A stretch of DNA of 20,031 nt, from assembly GCF_002432345.1 (NCBI RefSeq), contig NZ_DJDT01000250.1:1-20031 (forward strand), given 5' to 3'. The DNA comes from Pedobacter sp. UBA5917. Lineage in GTDB: Bacteria; Bacteroidota; Bacteroidia; Sphingobacteriales; Sphingobacteriaceae. The notes under the pieces were generated by a model. The model did not search any database and was not told the DNA's origin. It saw nothing but the letters and a program-made list of their open reading frames with translations. Numbering within the stretch: the stretch's first letter is position 1; the number at the start of each line of letters is the position of its first letter. Below are positions 13,471-20,031 of this stretch, piece by piece. The position numbers and the translations under genes are program-made.

Positions 13471-15111
13471 ATGATGAATAAATTTTCTTTTATAAAATCA
13501 CTTGCGCTCTTACTACTGGTAGGATTTACGTGTTTTTGTTATGCGCAGAAAACATCCTCACCGCGGATAGTCAATATTGTTAATTTCATCCGTGATATCG
13601 AACCACGGGAAGCCCATGTAACCAAAGATGTGCTTTATGAAACTGTGGTAAACCAGATAAAACTGATGAAACAGTATCAGCTTGGCGGAACATTTTTACT
13701 GCAGTACGATGCCCTGATTGATGAACGTTACGCCACATTATTAAAAACATTGCCAAAAGGTGAGTTCGAAATTGGTGCCTGGTGGGAACTCCCACAGCCA
13801 TTAATCGAAAAGGCCGGTATCAAATGGCGTGGGAAATATGCCTGGGACTGGCATTCGGATGTGGGGTTCTCTGTAGGTTATACACCAGCTGAACGCGAAA
13901 AGATCATAGATGTTTATTTCGCCGACTTTAAAAAAATATTTGGATACTACCCCAAATCAGTTGCTTCGTGGGTGATAGATGCACACTCTTTAAACTATAT
14001 GTACGACAAATACCACATCGTGGCAACGGCAAATTGCAAGGATCAGGTAGGTACAGATGGTTTCACGTTATGGGGCGGTTACTGGAACCAGGCTTATTAT
14101 CCGAGCCGTGTAAATGCCTATATGCCAGCTCAGCATACGCAAAAACAGTTGCCGGTGCCCGTGTTCAGGATGTTGGGGAGCGACCCGATCAGGCAATATG
14201 CCGATGGCCGTTCGGTAACTACCTTAGAACCTGTATATAAACATGCAGGTGGAAATGAGCAATGGATAAACTGGTTTTTCGATAGTTTTGCAAATGATCC
14301 CTCCCTTGGATTTAATTATACGCAGGCCGGTCAGGAAAATTCATTTACCTGGAACGATATGAAAAAAGGTTTAGAGATGCAGATGCCCATTATTGCCCGC
14401 CTTAGGGATGAAGGCAAAGTACGCGTAGAAACGATGGGTGCATCGGGCGAATGGTTTAAAAAAACATATAAGGTTACGCCGGCTACAACATTTGCGGTAA
14501 GCAAAGACCTTGGCGAAAGTGATAAGAAAACCATCTGGTACAATAGCCGTTTTTACCGACTCAATTTGCTTTGGGAAGAAGGGACCATGCGCATTGCCGA
14601 TATTCACCTGTTTAATGAAACTATTCCGGATAAATATTTCAAGGGTGTAACAACGGTTAACCAAAGCTTTTTTTATACATTACCTGTTGTTGATGGTTTT
14701 CAATGGGGTAAGGCAGGCAAGCCTACAGGCCTACGTTTGTTAACGCTCGAAAATGGTGAGGTTATACCCCTTAAAGGTGGTGATCCGGTATTTACAAATG
14801 TGGATGCTAGTACCGTGCATATTTCGTGGCCATGCGGTAAGGGAAGTTTTGAGATAGATCTGAAAGAAAATACGATGAATATTACAACGAAGGGAACTCC
14901 GGCTTCGAACTGGTATTTTGAACTGGCGGTTAGCGAAAACGCTAAAGTACCACTTATAGGTGTTCAGGCTAATCAGATCAGTTATAATTTTGATGGACAT
15001 GCTTATCAATTGGTAGCCAAAAAAGGATTGTTCTCAAAACCTGGAAATACAGCATTGGTTCAGCTAAAACCTGTGTCCGGTTCCATCACGCTGCAACTGG
15101 CAGATCTGTAA
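13471..15111 (+). CDS. Secreted protein, possible deacetylase/glycosidase-fold enzyme
   Basis: A 546-residue exported protein. Residues 1-25 are a typical signal peptide (positive start, LALLLLVGFTCFCYA, cleavage before Gln26) without a lipobox cysteine in register, so it is probably periplasmic or secreted. The first 300 residues look like an alpha/beta barrel. IVNIVNFIRDIEPREAH (33-49), FLLQYDALIDE (75-85), WWELPQP (104-110), HSD (128-130) and WVIDAHSLNYMYDKY (167-181) recall polysaccharide deacetylase or GH57/GH38-type barrels, where such His and Asp residues bind metal or act in catalysis. The C-terminal 150 residues are beta-rich, as in a sugar-binding domain. I do not recognise the exact family, and the substrate is unknown. 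It is convergent with a DUF5010-like lipoprotein. ATG at 13474 is an equally good start. Confidence 0.6.
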   Translation: MMNKFSFIKSLALLLLVGFTCFCYAQKTSSPRIVNIVNFIRDIEPREAHVTKDVLYETVVNQIKLMKQYQLGGTFLLQYDALIDERYATLLKTLPKGEFEIGAWWELPQPLIEKAGIKWRGKYAWDWHSDVGFSVGYTPAEREKIIDVYFADFKKIFGYYPKSVASWVIDAHSLNYMYDKYHIVATANCKDQVGTDGFTLWGGYWNQAYYPSRVNAYMPAQHTQKQLPVPVFRMLGSDPIRQYADGRSVTTLEPVYKHAGGNEQWINWFFDSFANDPSLGFNYTQAGQENSFTWNDMKKGLEMQMPIIARLRDEGKVRVETMGASGEWFKKTYKVTPATTFAVSKDLGESDKKTIWYNSRFYRLNLLWEEGTMRIADIHLFNETIPDKYFKGVTTVNQSFFYTLPVVDGFQWGKAGKPTGLRLLTLENGEVIPLKGGDPVFTNVDASTVHISWPCGKGSFEIDLKENTMNITTKGTPASNWYFELAVSENAKVPLIGVQANQISYNFDGHAYQLVAKKGLFSKPGNTALVQLKPVSGSITLQLADL

Positions 15112-15180
15112 GCATTGTTAAATCATGGCCCAATTCATTCGTTTTTTTTGGTTTGGGTGCTTTTGAAAGGTATATGGAAA

Positions 15181-15250
15181 GGTATTTCGGTAACAAATGT
15201 TAGCTTGCCACATTATTTAAGCCAGCAGTATGCGCCACCGAAATACCCCT
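15181..15250. terminator. Inverted repeat between the two convergent secreted-protein genes
   Basis: GGTATTTCGGT (15181-15191) pairs perfectly with ACCGAAATACC (15237-15247) across a 45-base loop. It is followed by CCTTTT on the plus strand. Its place between convergent ends fits a shared terminator, although the loop is long. Confidence 0.45.
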
Positions 15251-15254
15251 TTTA

Positions 15255-16808
15255 TCAATAATTAACCAGGTTAAAATAATTAATGGCCAAAGAGCCTGAA
15301 ACAATTTTAAGCCTTACCGTATGGAGGCTGTTATTGCTTATGGATTGTGTACCTGCATCGATTGTTGCGTACACGCCATTGCCTGAGATAGGTACGGTAA
15401 CCAACGGAAGGTCTACACCATCTACACTGAACCTGACCGTGGCGGCCTGATTTGAAGAATACCTGAGTTCGAACTTCGAATTGCCCGCCTTAAACGGCAA
15501 CTCGCGCCATTCCAGCCATTCATTTGCCTGTGCTGCGGTTACATGCCAGCCGCCTAGCACATCGCCGGTTTTTACCACATCGATATCACCTTCACGGAAA
15601 GTGCCGCCGCTATTTCCAGGTGTTACATCATTGAAAAAATCACAACCTTCGGCTTCAACCTTTAACGTTGTAGGGTAGGGGTCGTTAGAATAACGCCTCA
15701 GGATATTGATCCGCTGGTTTGGATAATCGTAATAGGTAACATCCTTGCTGCGGAAGATTGCCGCATTTTCCGCTACATCGGTAAAACCTTCCAATAAGGT
15801 AAGTACCGCGCCTGCACCCCTGGTGCCGTTCAGGGTGGTAATAAAGCGCTGACCGTGATCGGCATCGATAAACATATTGGTGGTGCCCTGTACCACACGG
15901 AATCCTGGCACGCCCGAACCTACTTTTACGCCATTAAAAGTATAAAGTGTATGGGGGTTAGCTACGGTGAACCAGTTGTGTACAGCATCGGTTACTGCCG
16001 GATCGTTCACCGTGGGGTCGCGGTCGATCCATGATTTCTCAATTACCAGATACGGATTTTGACCGAATGTAGCCTGAAACTGGGTGCGGATATACTGCAG
16101 GATCTTTTTCAGGTTCCCATTTCCATAATTGTCGGCCCAATTGGTAGTAATGCTCCAGAAAAATACCACCGGCCTGCCATTGTATTTAAACCGTTTGGCA
16201 TCCGGTATGTTCTGAAATGCAGTTTTGATGTTCAGGTCCCAGATGTATTTATAATTTACGGTATCGCCACAGTTAAATTTAGGGTTTGTAGACTGATAAC
16301 CCTGGCCGTTATCTACATTGCGGTTGGCGCCCCATGAAGCCGGACAATCGTCGAAAACGGCAATTTTAAATTTACTGCCAACTCCCCGGCGGTCCATGGC
16401 CTCAACAAGTTTGGTCAATTTCCGCGGATCGCCATGGTCAACCGTTGGAACATTGGGGCTGTAACCCCGGCAATTGGCGGCAAAGAAATCCTGTCCGCTG
16501 TAAGCAAATTCTTCGGCCAGGTTGTCCCACCAGTCGTTTTCTGCTGCCGAAGATTTATAAAGGGGCAGGTTATAAAGTATGTTGCCTGCAGGAGTGGGGT
16601 TTGGGCCGCCCCCTGAACGCACCGTGCCATTAAACCCCACAACAGATCCCACAAATTGTGTAAATAAAGGTTCGCCTATTTCAGCCATTCCCTTTGGGTT
16701 TAAATTAGACAATGATTCGTTGGGAATGTTTTTTGGGGCCTCCATTTTGGAACATCCTGCAAGCAGGAGAAGAGCTGCCGTTAACACAGCCAGGTTAAAT
16801 GTTTTCAT
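15255..16808 (-). CDS. DUF5010-like lipoprotein with C-terminal carbohydrate-binding module
   Basis: A 517-residue lipoprotein with a clear lipobox (LLLAGC, Cys19). Residues about 40-375 form what looks like a (beta/alpha) barrel of the DUF5010 type. Stretches such as YNLPLYKSS, WWDNLAEEFAYSGQDFFAANCRGYSP (94-119), KFKIAVFDDCPASWG (146-160), YNGRPVVFFWSITTNW (209-224) and VIEKSWIDRD (255-264) are the sort of strands seen in glycan-active barrels. Residues about 383-517 read as a CBM6/CBM35-like beta-sandwich (KVEAEGCDFF, NEWLEWRELPFKAG, FELRYSS, HTVRLKI). The likely role is handling of a polysaccharide at the cell surface, but the substrate and activity are not known. It stands alone, with no SusC/SusD pair near it. 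Confidence 0.72.
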   Translation of the reverse strand: MKTFNLAVLTAALLLLAGCSKMEAPKNIPNESLSNLNPKGMAEIGEPLFTQFVGSVVGFNGTVRSGGGPNPTPAGNILYNLPLYKSSAAENDWWDNLAEEFAYSGQDFFAANCRGYSPNVPTVDHGDPRKLTKLVEAMDRRGVGSKFKIAVFDDCPASWGANRNVDNGQGYQSTNPKFNCGDTVNYKYIWDLNIKTAFQNIPDAKRFKYNGRPVVFFWSITTNWADNYGNGNLKKILQYIRTQFQATFGQNPYLVIEKSWIDRDPTVNDPAVTDAVHNWFTVANPHTLYTFNGVKVGSGVPGFRVVQGTTNMFIDADHGQRFITTLNGTRGAGAVLTLLEGFTDVAENAAIFRSKDVTYYDYPNQRINILRRYSNDPYPTTLKVEAEGCDFFNDVTPGNSGGTFREGDIDVVKTGDVLGGWHVTAAQANEWLEWRELPFKAGNSKFELRYSSNQAATVRFSVDGVDLPLVTVPISGNGVYATIDAGTQSISNNSLHTVRLKIVSGSLAINYFNLVNY

Positions 16809-16841
16809 TTTTTTAACTTTTAGGTTTACAGATGGTTAGCT

Positions 16842-16867
16842 GGTATTCTGGATATTAAAAGAATACC
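16842..16867. promoter_or_regulatory. Perfect dyad upstream of the DUF5010-like gene
   Basis: GGTATTCT (16842-16849) and AGAATACC (16860-16867) are perfect inverse copies around a 10-base AT-rich spacer. The dyad lies 34-59 bases before the lipoprotein start, so it could be an operator or a leader hairpin. The remaining spacer to about 17025 shows no gene. Confidence 0.4.
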
Positions 16868-17026
16868 CTGTGATAAAATTAATTTAGGTGGTTAATAAAA
16901 AATTAAAAAATGATTAATGCCAAATGATGGGCTTGTATTATCCTGATTAATACGTATGATTACATGCTTGTAGTAGTTAATGTATTGATGTTTGTCAGGT
17001 TTTTTGTCTAAAAAATGTCAATGCGG

Positions 17027-17057
17027 TTGGCTTTTTTAAAATATCTGTTTATATTTA
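17027..17057 (+). promoter_or_regulatory. Candidate promoter of the porin-symporter-sdh operon
   Basis: TTG (17027-17029) and TATATTTA (17050-17057, one mismatch to TAnnTTTG) are separated by 20 bases, close to the Bacteroidota spacing. Transcription would begin near 17063, downstream of the first in-frame ATG at 17015. Confidence 0.45.
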
Positions 17058-17083
17058 GGATAAGCACATCTAAATTTTACTAC

Positions 17084-18235
17084 GTGAAAAAACGCTACAG
17101 ATTAACAATCATGGCATACCTGGGATTTATTTCGCTTGCCTGTGCCCAGCAAAAAGACCGAACGACCTTAACCGATACCCTTAAAAATTATTCGGCCTAT
17201 AAAAGAAAAATGACCTTTGCCGGCGTGCTGCAAACCCGTTATGTACTTTCCTTAAATAAAGATGTAGACATTAACGGCAAACAATTTGATCCGGCAACAT
17301 CGAAGGCGATATCCAATACTTTTCTGGTAAAACGTGCCAGGGTAATGGTAAAAGGGGATATTAATGATCATTTTTCGGCCAATATACTTGCCAATCTTGC
17401 CGAATTTAACAGCGATCCCAGTAATAAAGTGCTCGAAAATGCCTACATAAAATATTCGCTCAATCCATATTTTCAGTTGCAGGCGGGGCAATTCAGACCG
17501 TTTTTTGGAATTGAAGATGCCGTTGCGGTAGATATTATCCGTACACTCGATTTTTCCAATCAATATTATGCCTTTGGTAAAAACGGTTGGCAGAGTTTTC
17601 AAACCGGACTTTCAGTGCTGGGCAATGTAATTCCCAGTGGTAAACTCCGGTATTTCGCAGGCGCTTATAACGGAAATAATAAAAACCAGACATCAGACGA
17701 TAACAATACGAAAAACCTGTATGCAAGGTTAGAAACCGACCTGCTGAAGAATTTTACCGTTGGGGTAAATGTGGGCTCCGGTAGTTTGGCCGATAGCGAT
17801 ATCGGAAATGCCTACGGAATAGATGCCACGGCAAAGATCCCGCTTTCTGATAAACTTGTTTTGTTGCTGATGACCGAATATAAAACCGGTGCCAATTTTT
17901 TGGCCTTTAATGCCGATAAACAACCCGAAAGGCCGGATATCAGCGAATATAAAATGCAGGGATTTTATTTCTTCCCAACATTAAGGCTTAACCATGGCAG
18001 CCGAAGGCTCCGTGCAGTCGAATTTTCGTGCCGTTACGAATACCTTGATGAAAATTATAGGCTTGCCAGCAATCCACGGCAAACGGTTATTCCAAATGTA
18101 TCGCTGGTTTTTGCCGATGATTTTTTTGCCGCACTGCAGGTTGGCGTAGCCATTGATAAGTTTAAAAATCAGGTGCCGCTTACCACCACTTATAACCATA
18201 ACCTCGGATATGTTCAATTACAGATACGCTTTTAA
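17084..18235 (+). CDS. OprO/OprP-like outer-membrane porin
   Basis: A 383-residue beta-barrel protein, probably a trimeric anion-type porin of the phosphate-selective O/P family. A short signal peptide (MKKRYRLTIMAYLGFISLACA) is followed by alternating strands typical of the barrel. Family-like passages include FLVKRARVMVKGDINDHFSANILANL, ENAYIKYSLNPYFQLQAGQFRPFFGIE, LRYFAGAYNG and a C-terminal strand ending in aromatic-like LGYVQLQIRF. The GTG at 17084 is preferred as the start because it opens directly onto the signal peptide and lies after the likely promoter. ATG at 17015 would add 23 residues, and ATG at 17111 would cut away the positive charges. The symporter gene begins 9 bases after its stop, which suggests the porin feeds the same substrate, an organic acid, into the periplasm. 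Confidence 0.85.
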   Translation: MKKRYRLTIMAYLGFISLACAQQKDRTTLTDTLKNYSAYKRKMTFAGVLQTRYVLSLNKDVDINGKQFDPATSKAISNTFLVKRARVMVKGDINDHFSANILANLAEFNSDPSNKVLENAYIKYSLNPYFQLQAGQFRPFFGIEDAVAVDIIRTLDFSNQYYAFGKNGWQSFQTGLSVLGNVIPSGKLRYFAGAYNGNNKNQTSDDNNTKNLYARLETDLLKNFTVGVNVGSGSLADSDIGNAYGIDATAKIPLSDKLVLLLMTEYKTGANFLAFNADKQPERPDISEYKMQGFYFFPTLRLNHGSRRLRAVEFSCRYEYLDENYRLASNPRQTVIPNVSLVFADDFFAALQVGVAIDKFKNQVPLTTTYNHNLGYVQLQIRF

Positions 18236-18244
18236 CCTAAAAAC

Positions 18245-19675
18245 ATGAAAGAAGTAAATTTCAAATCGCTTATTCTTACCCTTATCGTTGGCGTAATTAT
18301 CTGGGTAATTCCTGCTCCCGAAGGTGTAAAACCCAATGCATGGCACCTGTTGGCTATTTTTGTAGCAACCATTGTAGGCATTATCTCCAAAGCGGCATCC
18401 ATGGGTACAATGGCCATTATCGGCATTACGCTTTGTGCCGCCACGCAGGTACTTGCCCCGGGCGATCCCACAAAATCCATTACCAATGCTTTAAGTGGTT
18501 TCGGTAATTCTACCATCTGGCTTATCGGTCTGGCGTTTTTTATAGCGAGGGGATTTATTAAAACCGGTTTGGGAACACGTATTGCCTATAGTTTTATCAA
18601 AATTTTTGGCAAAAGTCCTTTAGGGTTGGCTTATGGGTTAAATACAGCCGATCTGATCCTCGCTCCGGCAATTCCGAGCAATACCGCAAGGGCCGGAGGG
18701 GTAATTTTTCCGATCATGAAATCCATTGCGGTAAATATGGGCTCGGTACCCGAAGAACCGCGAACACACCGGAAAATAGGCGCATTTTTAACTTTAAGCA
18801 GTTATAACGCCAATATGATCACTTCGGTAATGTTTTTAACCGCTACCGCAAGTAACCCCATGGCGCAGAAATTTGCAAAAGACCTGGGCATAACCATTAC
18901 CTGGGGAAGTTGGGCCGTAGCAGCAATAGTACCCGGATTGGTATGCTTTTTATTGATCCCCATATTTTTATACCGGTTTTTCCCTCCTGAATTAAAATCG
19001 ACCAAAGAAGCACCGGCTTTAGCGGCAAAGCAGCTAAAGGAAATGGGGCCTGTTACCACACCAGAGTGGTTAATGATTGCCACCTTTGTGATTTTACTCG
19101 TGCTCTGGATTTTTGGAAACCTGTTTGCAATAGATGCAACTACCGGTGCTTTAATCGGTCTGTGTATCCTGCTTTTATGTGGTGTGCTTAACTGGGAAGA
19201 TGTTAAGGCAGAGAAAGGGGCCTGGGATACAATTGTCTGGTTTTCATCATTGGTGATGATGGGATCGTTTCTTAACTCGCTGGGGTTTATTGGCTGGTTC
19301 GGACATTTGGTAGGTGAAAAAATGGCCCATTTGAGCTGGCAGATGGCCTTTCCTGTAATTATTCTGGTTTATTCCTATTGCCACTATATGTTCGCCAGTG
19401 CAACTGCACAGGCCGCCGCCATGTACTCTGTTTTTCTTTCAGTTGGTATTGCGGTAGGTGTACCCGGAACCATGCTCGCTATTTTCCTGGGTGCCTGTGC
19501 CTCTTTAATGGGTTCTTTAACGCACTATGGGCACGGACCAGCACCAATATTTTTCGGAAGCACTTATGTTGATATTAAAGATTGGTGGAAACACGGCTTT
19601 TTTATCTGTACATTGTTTTTGCTGGTGTGGTTTTTAGTGGGTGGTTTATGGTGGAAGGTAATCGGACTTTGGTAA
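18245..19675 (+). CDS. DASS-family anion (C4-dicarboxylate/citrate type) symporter or exchanger
   Basis: A 476-residue inner-membrane transporter with about a dozen hydrophobic spans. It belongs to the divalent anion:sodium symporter family and looks closest to the CitT/TtdT/2-oxoglutarate-malate branch. The two substrate-binding loops are visible as PSNTAR (144-149) and FASATAQ (383-389). Other typical strings are SGFGNSTIWLIGLAFFIARGFIKTGLG and SLTHYGHGPAPIFFGSTYV near the end. Members move succinate, malate, tartrate or citrate by sodium symport or by exchange; which applies here cannot be read from sequence. It sits between the porin and the sdhC gene on the same strand, which favours C4-dicarboxylates. 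Confidence 0.9.
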   Translation: MKEVNFKSLILTLIVGVIIWVIPAPEGVKPNAWHLLAIFVATIVGIISKAASMGTMAIIGITLCAATQVLAPGDPTKSITNALSGFGNSTIWLIGLAFFIARGFIKTGLGTRIAYSFIKIFGKSPLGLAYGLNTADLILAPAIPSNTARAGGVIFPIMKSIAVNMGSVPEEPRTHRKIGAFLTLSSYNANMITSVMFLTATASNPMAQKFAKDLGITITWGSWAVAAIVPGLVCFLLIPIFLYRFFPPELKSTKEAPALAAKQLKEMGPVTTPEWLMIATFVILLVLWIFGNLFAIDATTGALIGLCILLLCGVLNWEDVKAEKGAWDTIVWFSSLVMMGSFLNSLGFIGWFGHLVGEKMAHLSWQMAFPVIILVYSYCHYMFASATAQAAAMYSVFLSVGIAVGVPGTMLAIFLGACASLMGSLTHYGHGPAPIFFGSTYVDIKDWWKHGFFICTLFLLVWFLVGGLWWKVIGLW

Positions 19676-19713
19676 ACGGGCATAAAGTAATCACGTTTTA
19701 AACAGCGGCAATA

Positions 19714-20031
19714 ATGAAACATACTACCTTAATTTATAAGCTCATTATGGCAGCAACAGGACTTTTCCTTTGCTTTTTCCTGATTATCCATTTATTGGGC
19801 AATCTGCAGCTGTTGTTACCCGCATCAGCAGCAAGGGAACAGTTTAACTGGTATTCACATCTGCTATCGGGCAATATTCTGATCAAGATTATTTCTTACG
19901 TATTGTACCTCTCGTTAATCAGCCATGCTTTGTATTCTCTGTTCATCACCACAAAAAATAACAAAGCCAATGGTACAAAATATGTGTACGATAAACGTGA
20001 TAAAGTTAGCTCCTGGAACAGCAGGAATATG
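19714..20031 (+). CDS. sdhC: Succinate dehydrogenase cytochrome b subunit, 5' part (runs off window)
   Basis: The first 106 codons are open to the window edge. The protein starts MKHTTLIYKLIMAATGLFLC, with a first membrane span containing FLIIHLLGNLQLLLP. Then come FNWYSHLLSG, a second span (KIISYVLYLSLISHALYSLFI) and the loop YVYDKRDKVSSWNSRNM. These match the Bacteroidota b558-type SdhC, which anchors succinate dehydrogenase/fumarate reductase and binds haem through membrane histidines such as those in IIHLLG and LISHALY. The start is the only good ATG, 38 bases after the symporter stop, so it probably lies in the same operon. Genes for the flavoprotein and iron-sulphur subunits would be expected just beyond the window. 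Confidence 0.9.
   Translation, partial: MKHTTLIYKLIMAATGLFLCFFLIIHLLGNLQLLLPASAAREQFNWYSHLLSGNILIKIISYVLYLSLISHALYSLFITTKNNKANGTKYVYDKRDKVSSWNSRNM

Noticed and set aside
14371..14664. Antisense ORFs inside the secreted enzyme gene
   Set aside because: Composition follows the coding strand's codon pattern, and nothing resembles a real protein.
16059..16337. Plus-strand ORF inside the DUF5010-like gene
   Set aside because: Shadow of the minus-strand gene, which has a clear lipobox and domain order.

Overview
This 20 kb window looks like chromosome from a member of the Bacteroidota, most likely the family Sphingobacteriaceae and probably Pedobacter or a close relative. The genus is inferred from the style of the proteins and promoters, not from a search. 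Evidence includes -7 boxes of the Bacteroidota type (TAnnTTTG) before argS, mnmE and the arginine deiminase gene. There are also lipoproteins with short charged tails after the lipobox, a Bacteroidota-type SdhC, and gene-poor spacers full of simple 'word' repeats.

Region 1 (1-4870) is an arginine block. A CtlX-type citrulline hydrolase and an arginine deiminase lie in tandem on the minus strand, and arginyl-tRNA synthetase is divergent from them. The first two could together take arginine through citrulline to ornithine without carbamoyl phosphate. The spacers hold a long imperfect hairpin, a second copy of the argS promoter region, and a perfect 17-bp stem terminator after argS.

Region 2 (4870-8296) holds an AI-2E family membrane protein (minus), bracketed by near-identical 32-bp direct repeats, then mnmE (plus). 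A 517-base non-coding stretch follows, ending in two direct repeats 22 bp apart, just where an AraC-family regulator would be expected to bind.

Region 3 (8297-10596) holds an AraC regulator and a short-chain dehydrogenase in one operon, then a convergent DUF417/RclC-like membrane protein. The dehydrogenase keeps the NAD(P)-binding fold and the catalytic tyrosine but lacks the usual serine and lysine.

Region 4 (10722-13051) holds a spondin-domain lipoprotein with an unusual mirror arrangement of repeats, an ECF sigma factor, and a tiny soluble anti-sigma factor candidate with a zinc-binding motif. They look like one functional unit.

Region 5 (13471-16808) holds two secreted carbohydrate-related proteins facing each other. 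One is a periplasmic protein of unrecognised family that may have a deacetylase or glycosidase fold. The other is a DUF5010-like lipoprotein with a C-terminal carbohydrate-binding module. No SusC/SusD pair is present.

Region 6 (17084-20031) holds an OprO/OprP-like porin, a DASS-family dicarboxylate/anion:sodium symporter, and the start of sdhC running off the window. This reads as an outer-membrane, inner-membrane and respiratory-chain path for C4-dicarboxylates. No tRNA, rRNA, CRISPR array, insertion sequence or phage gene was seen.
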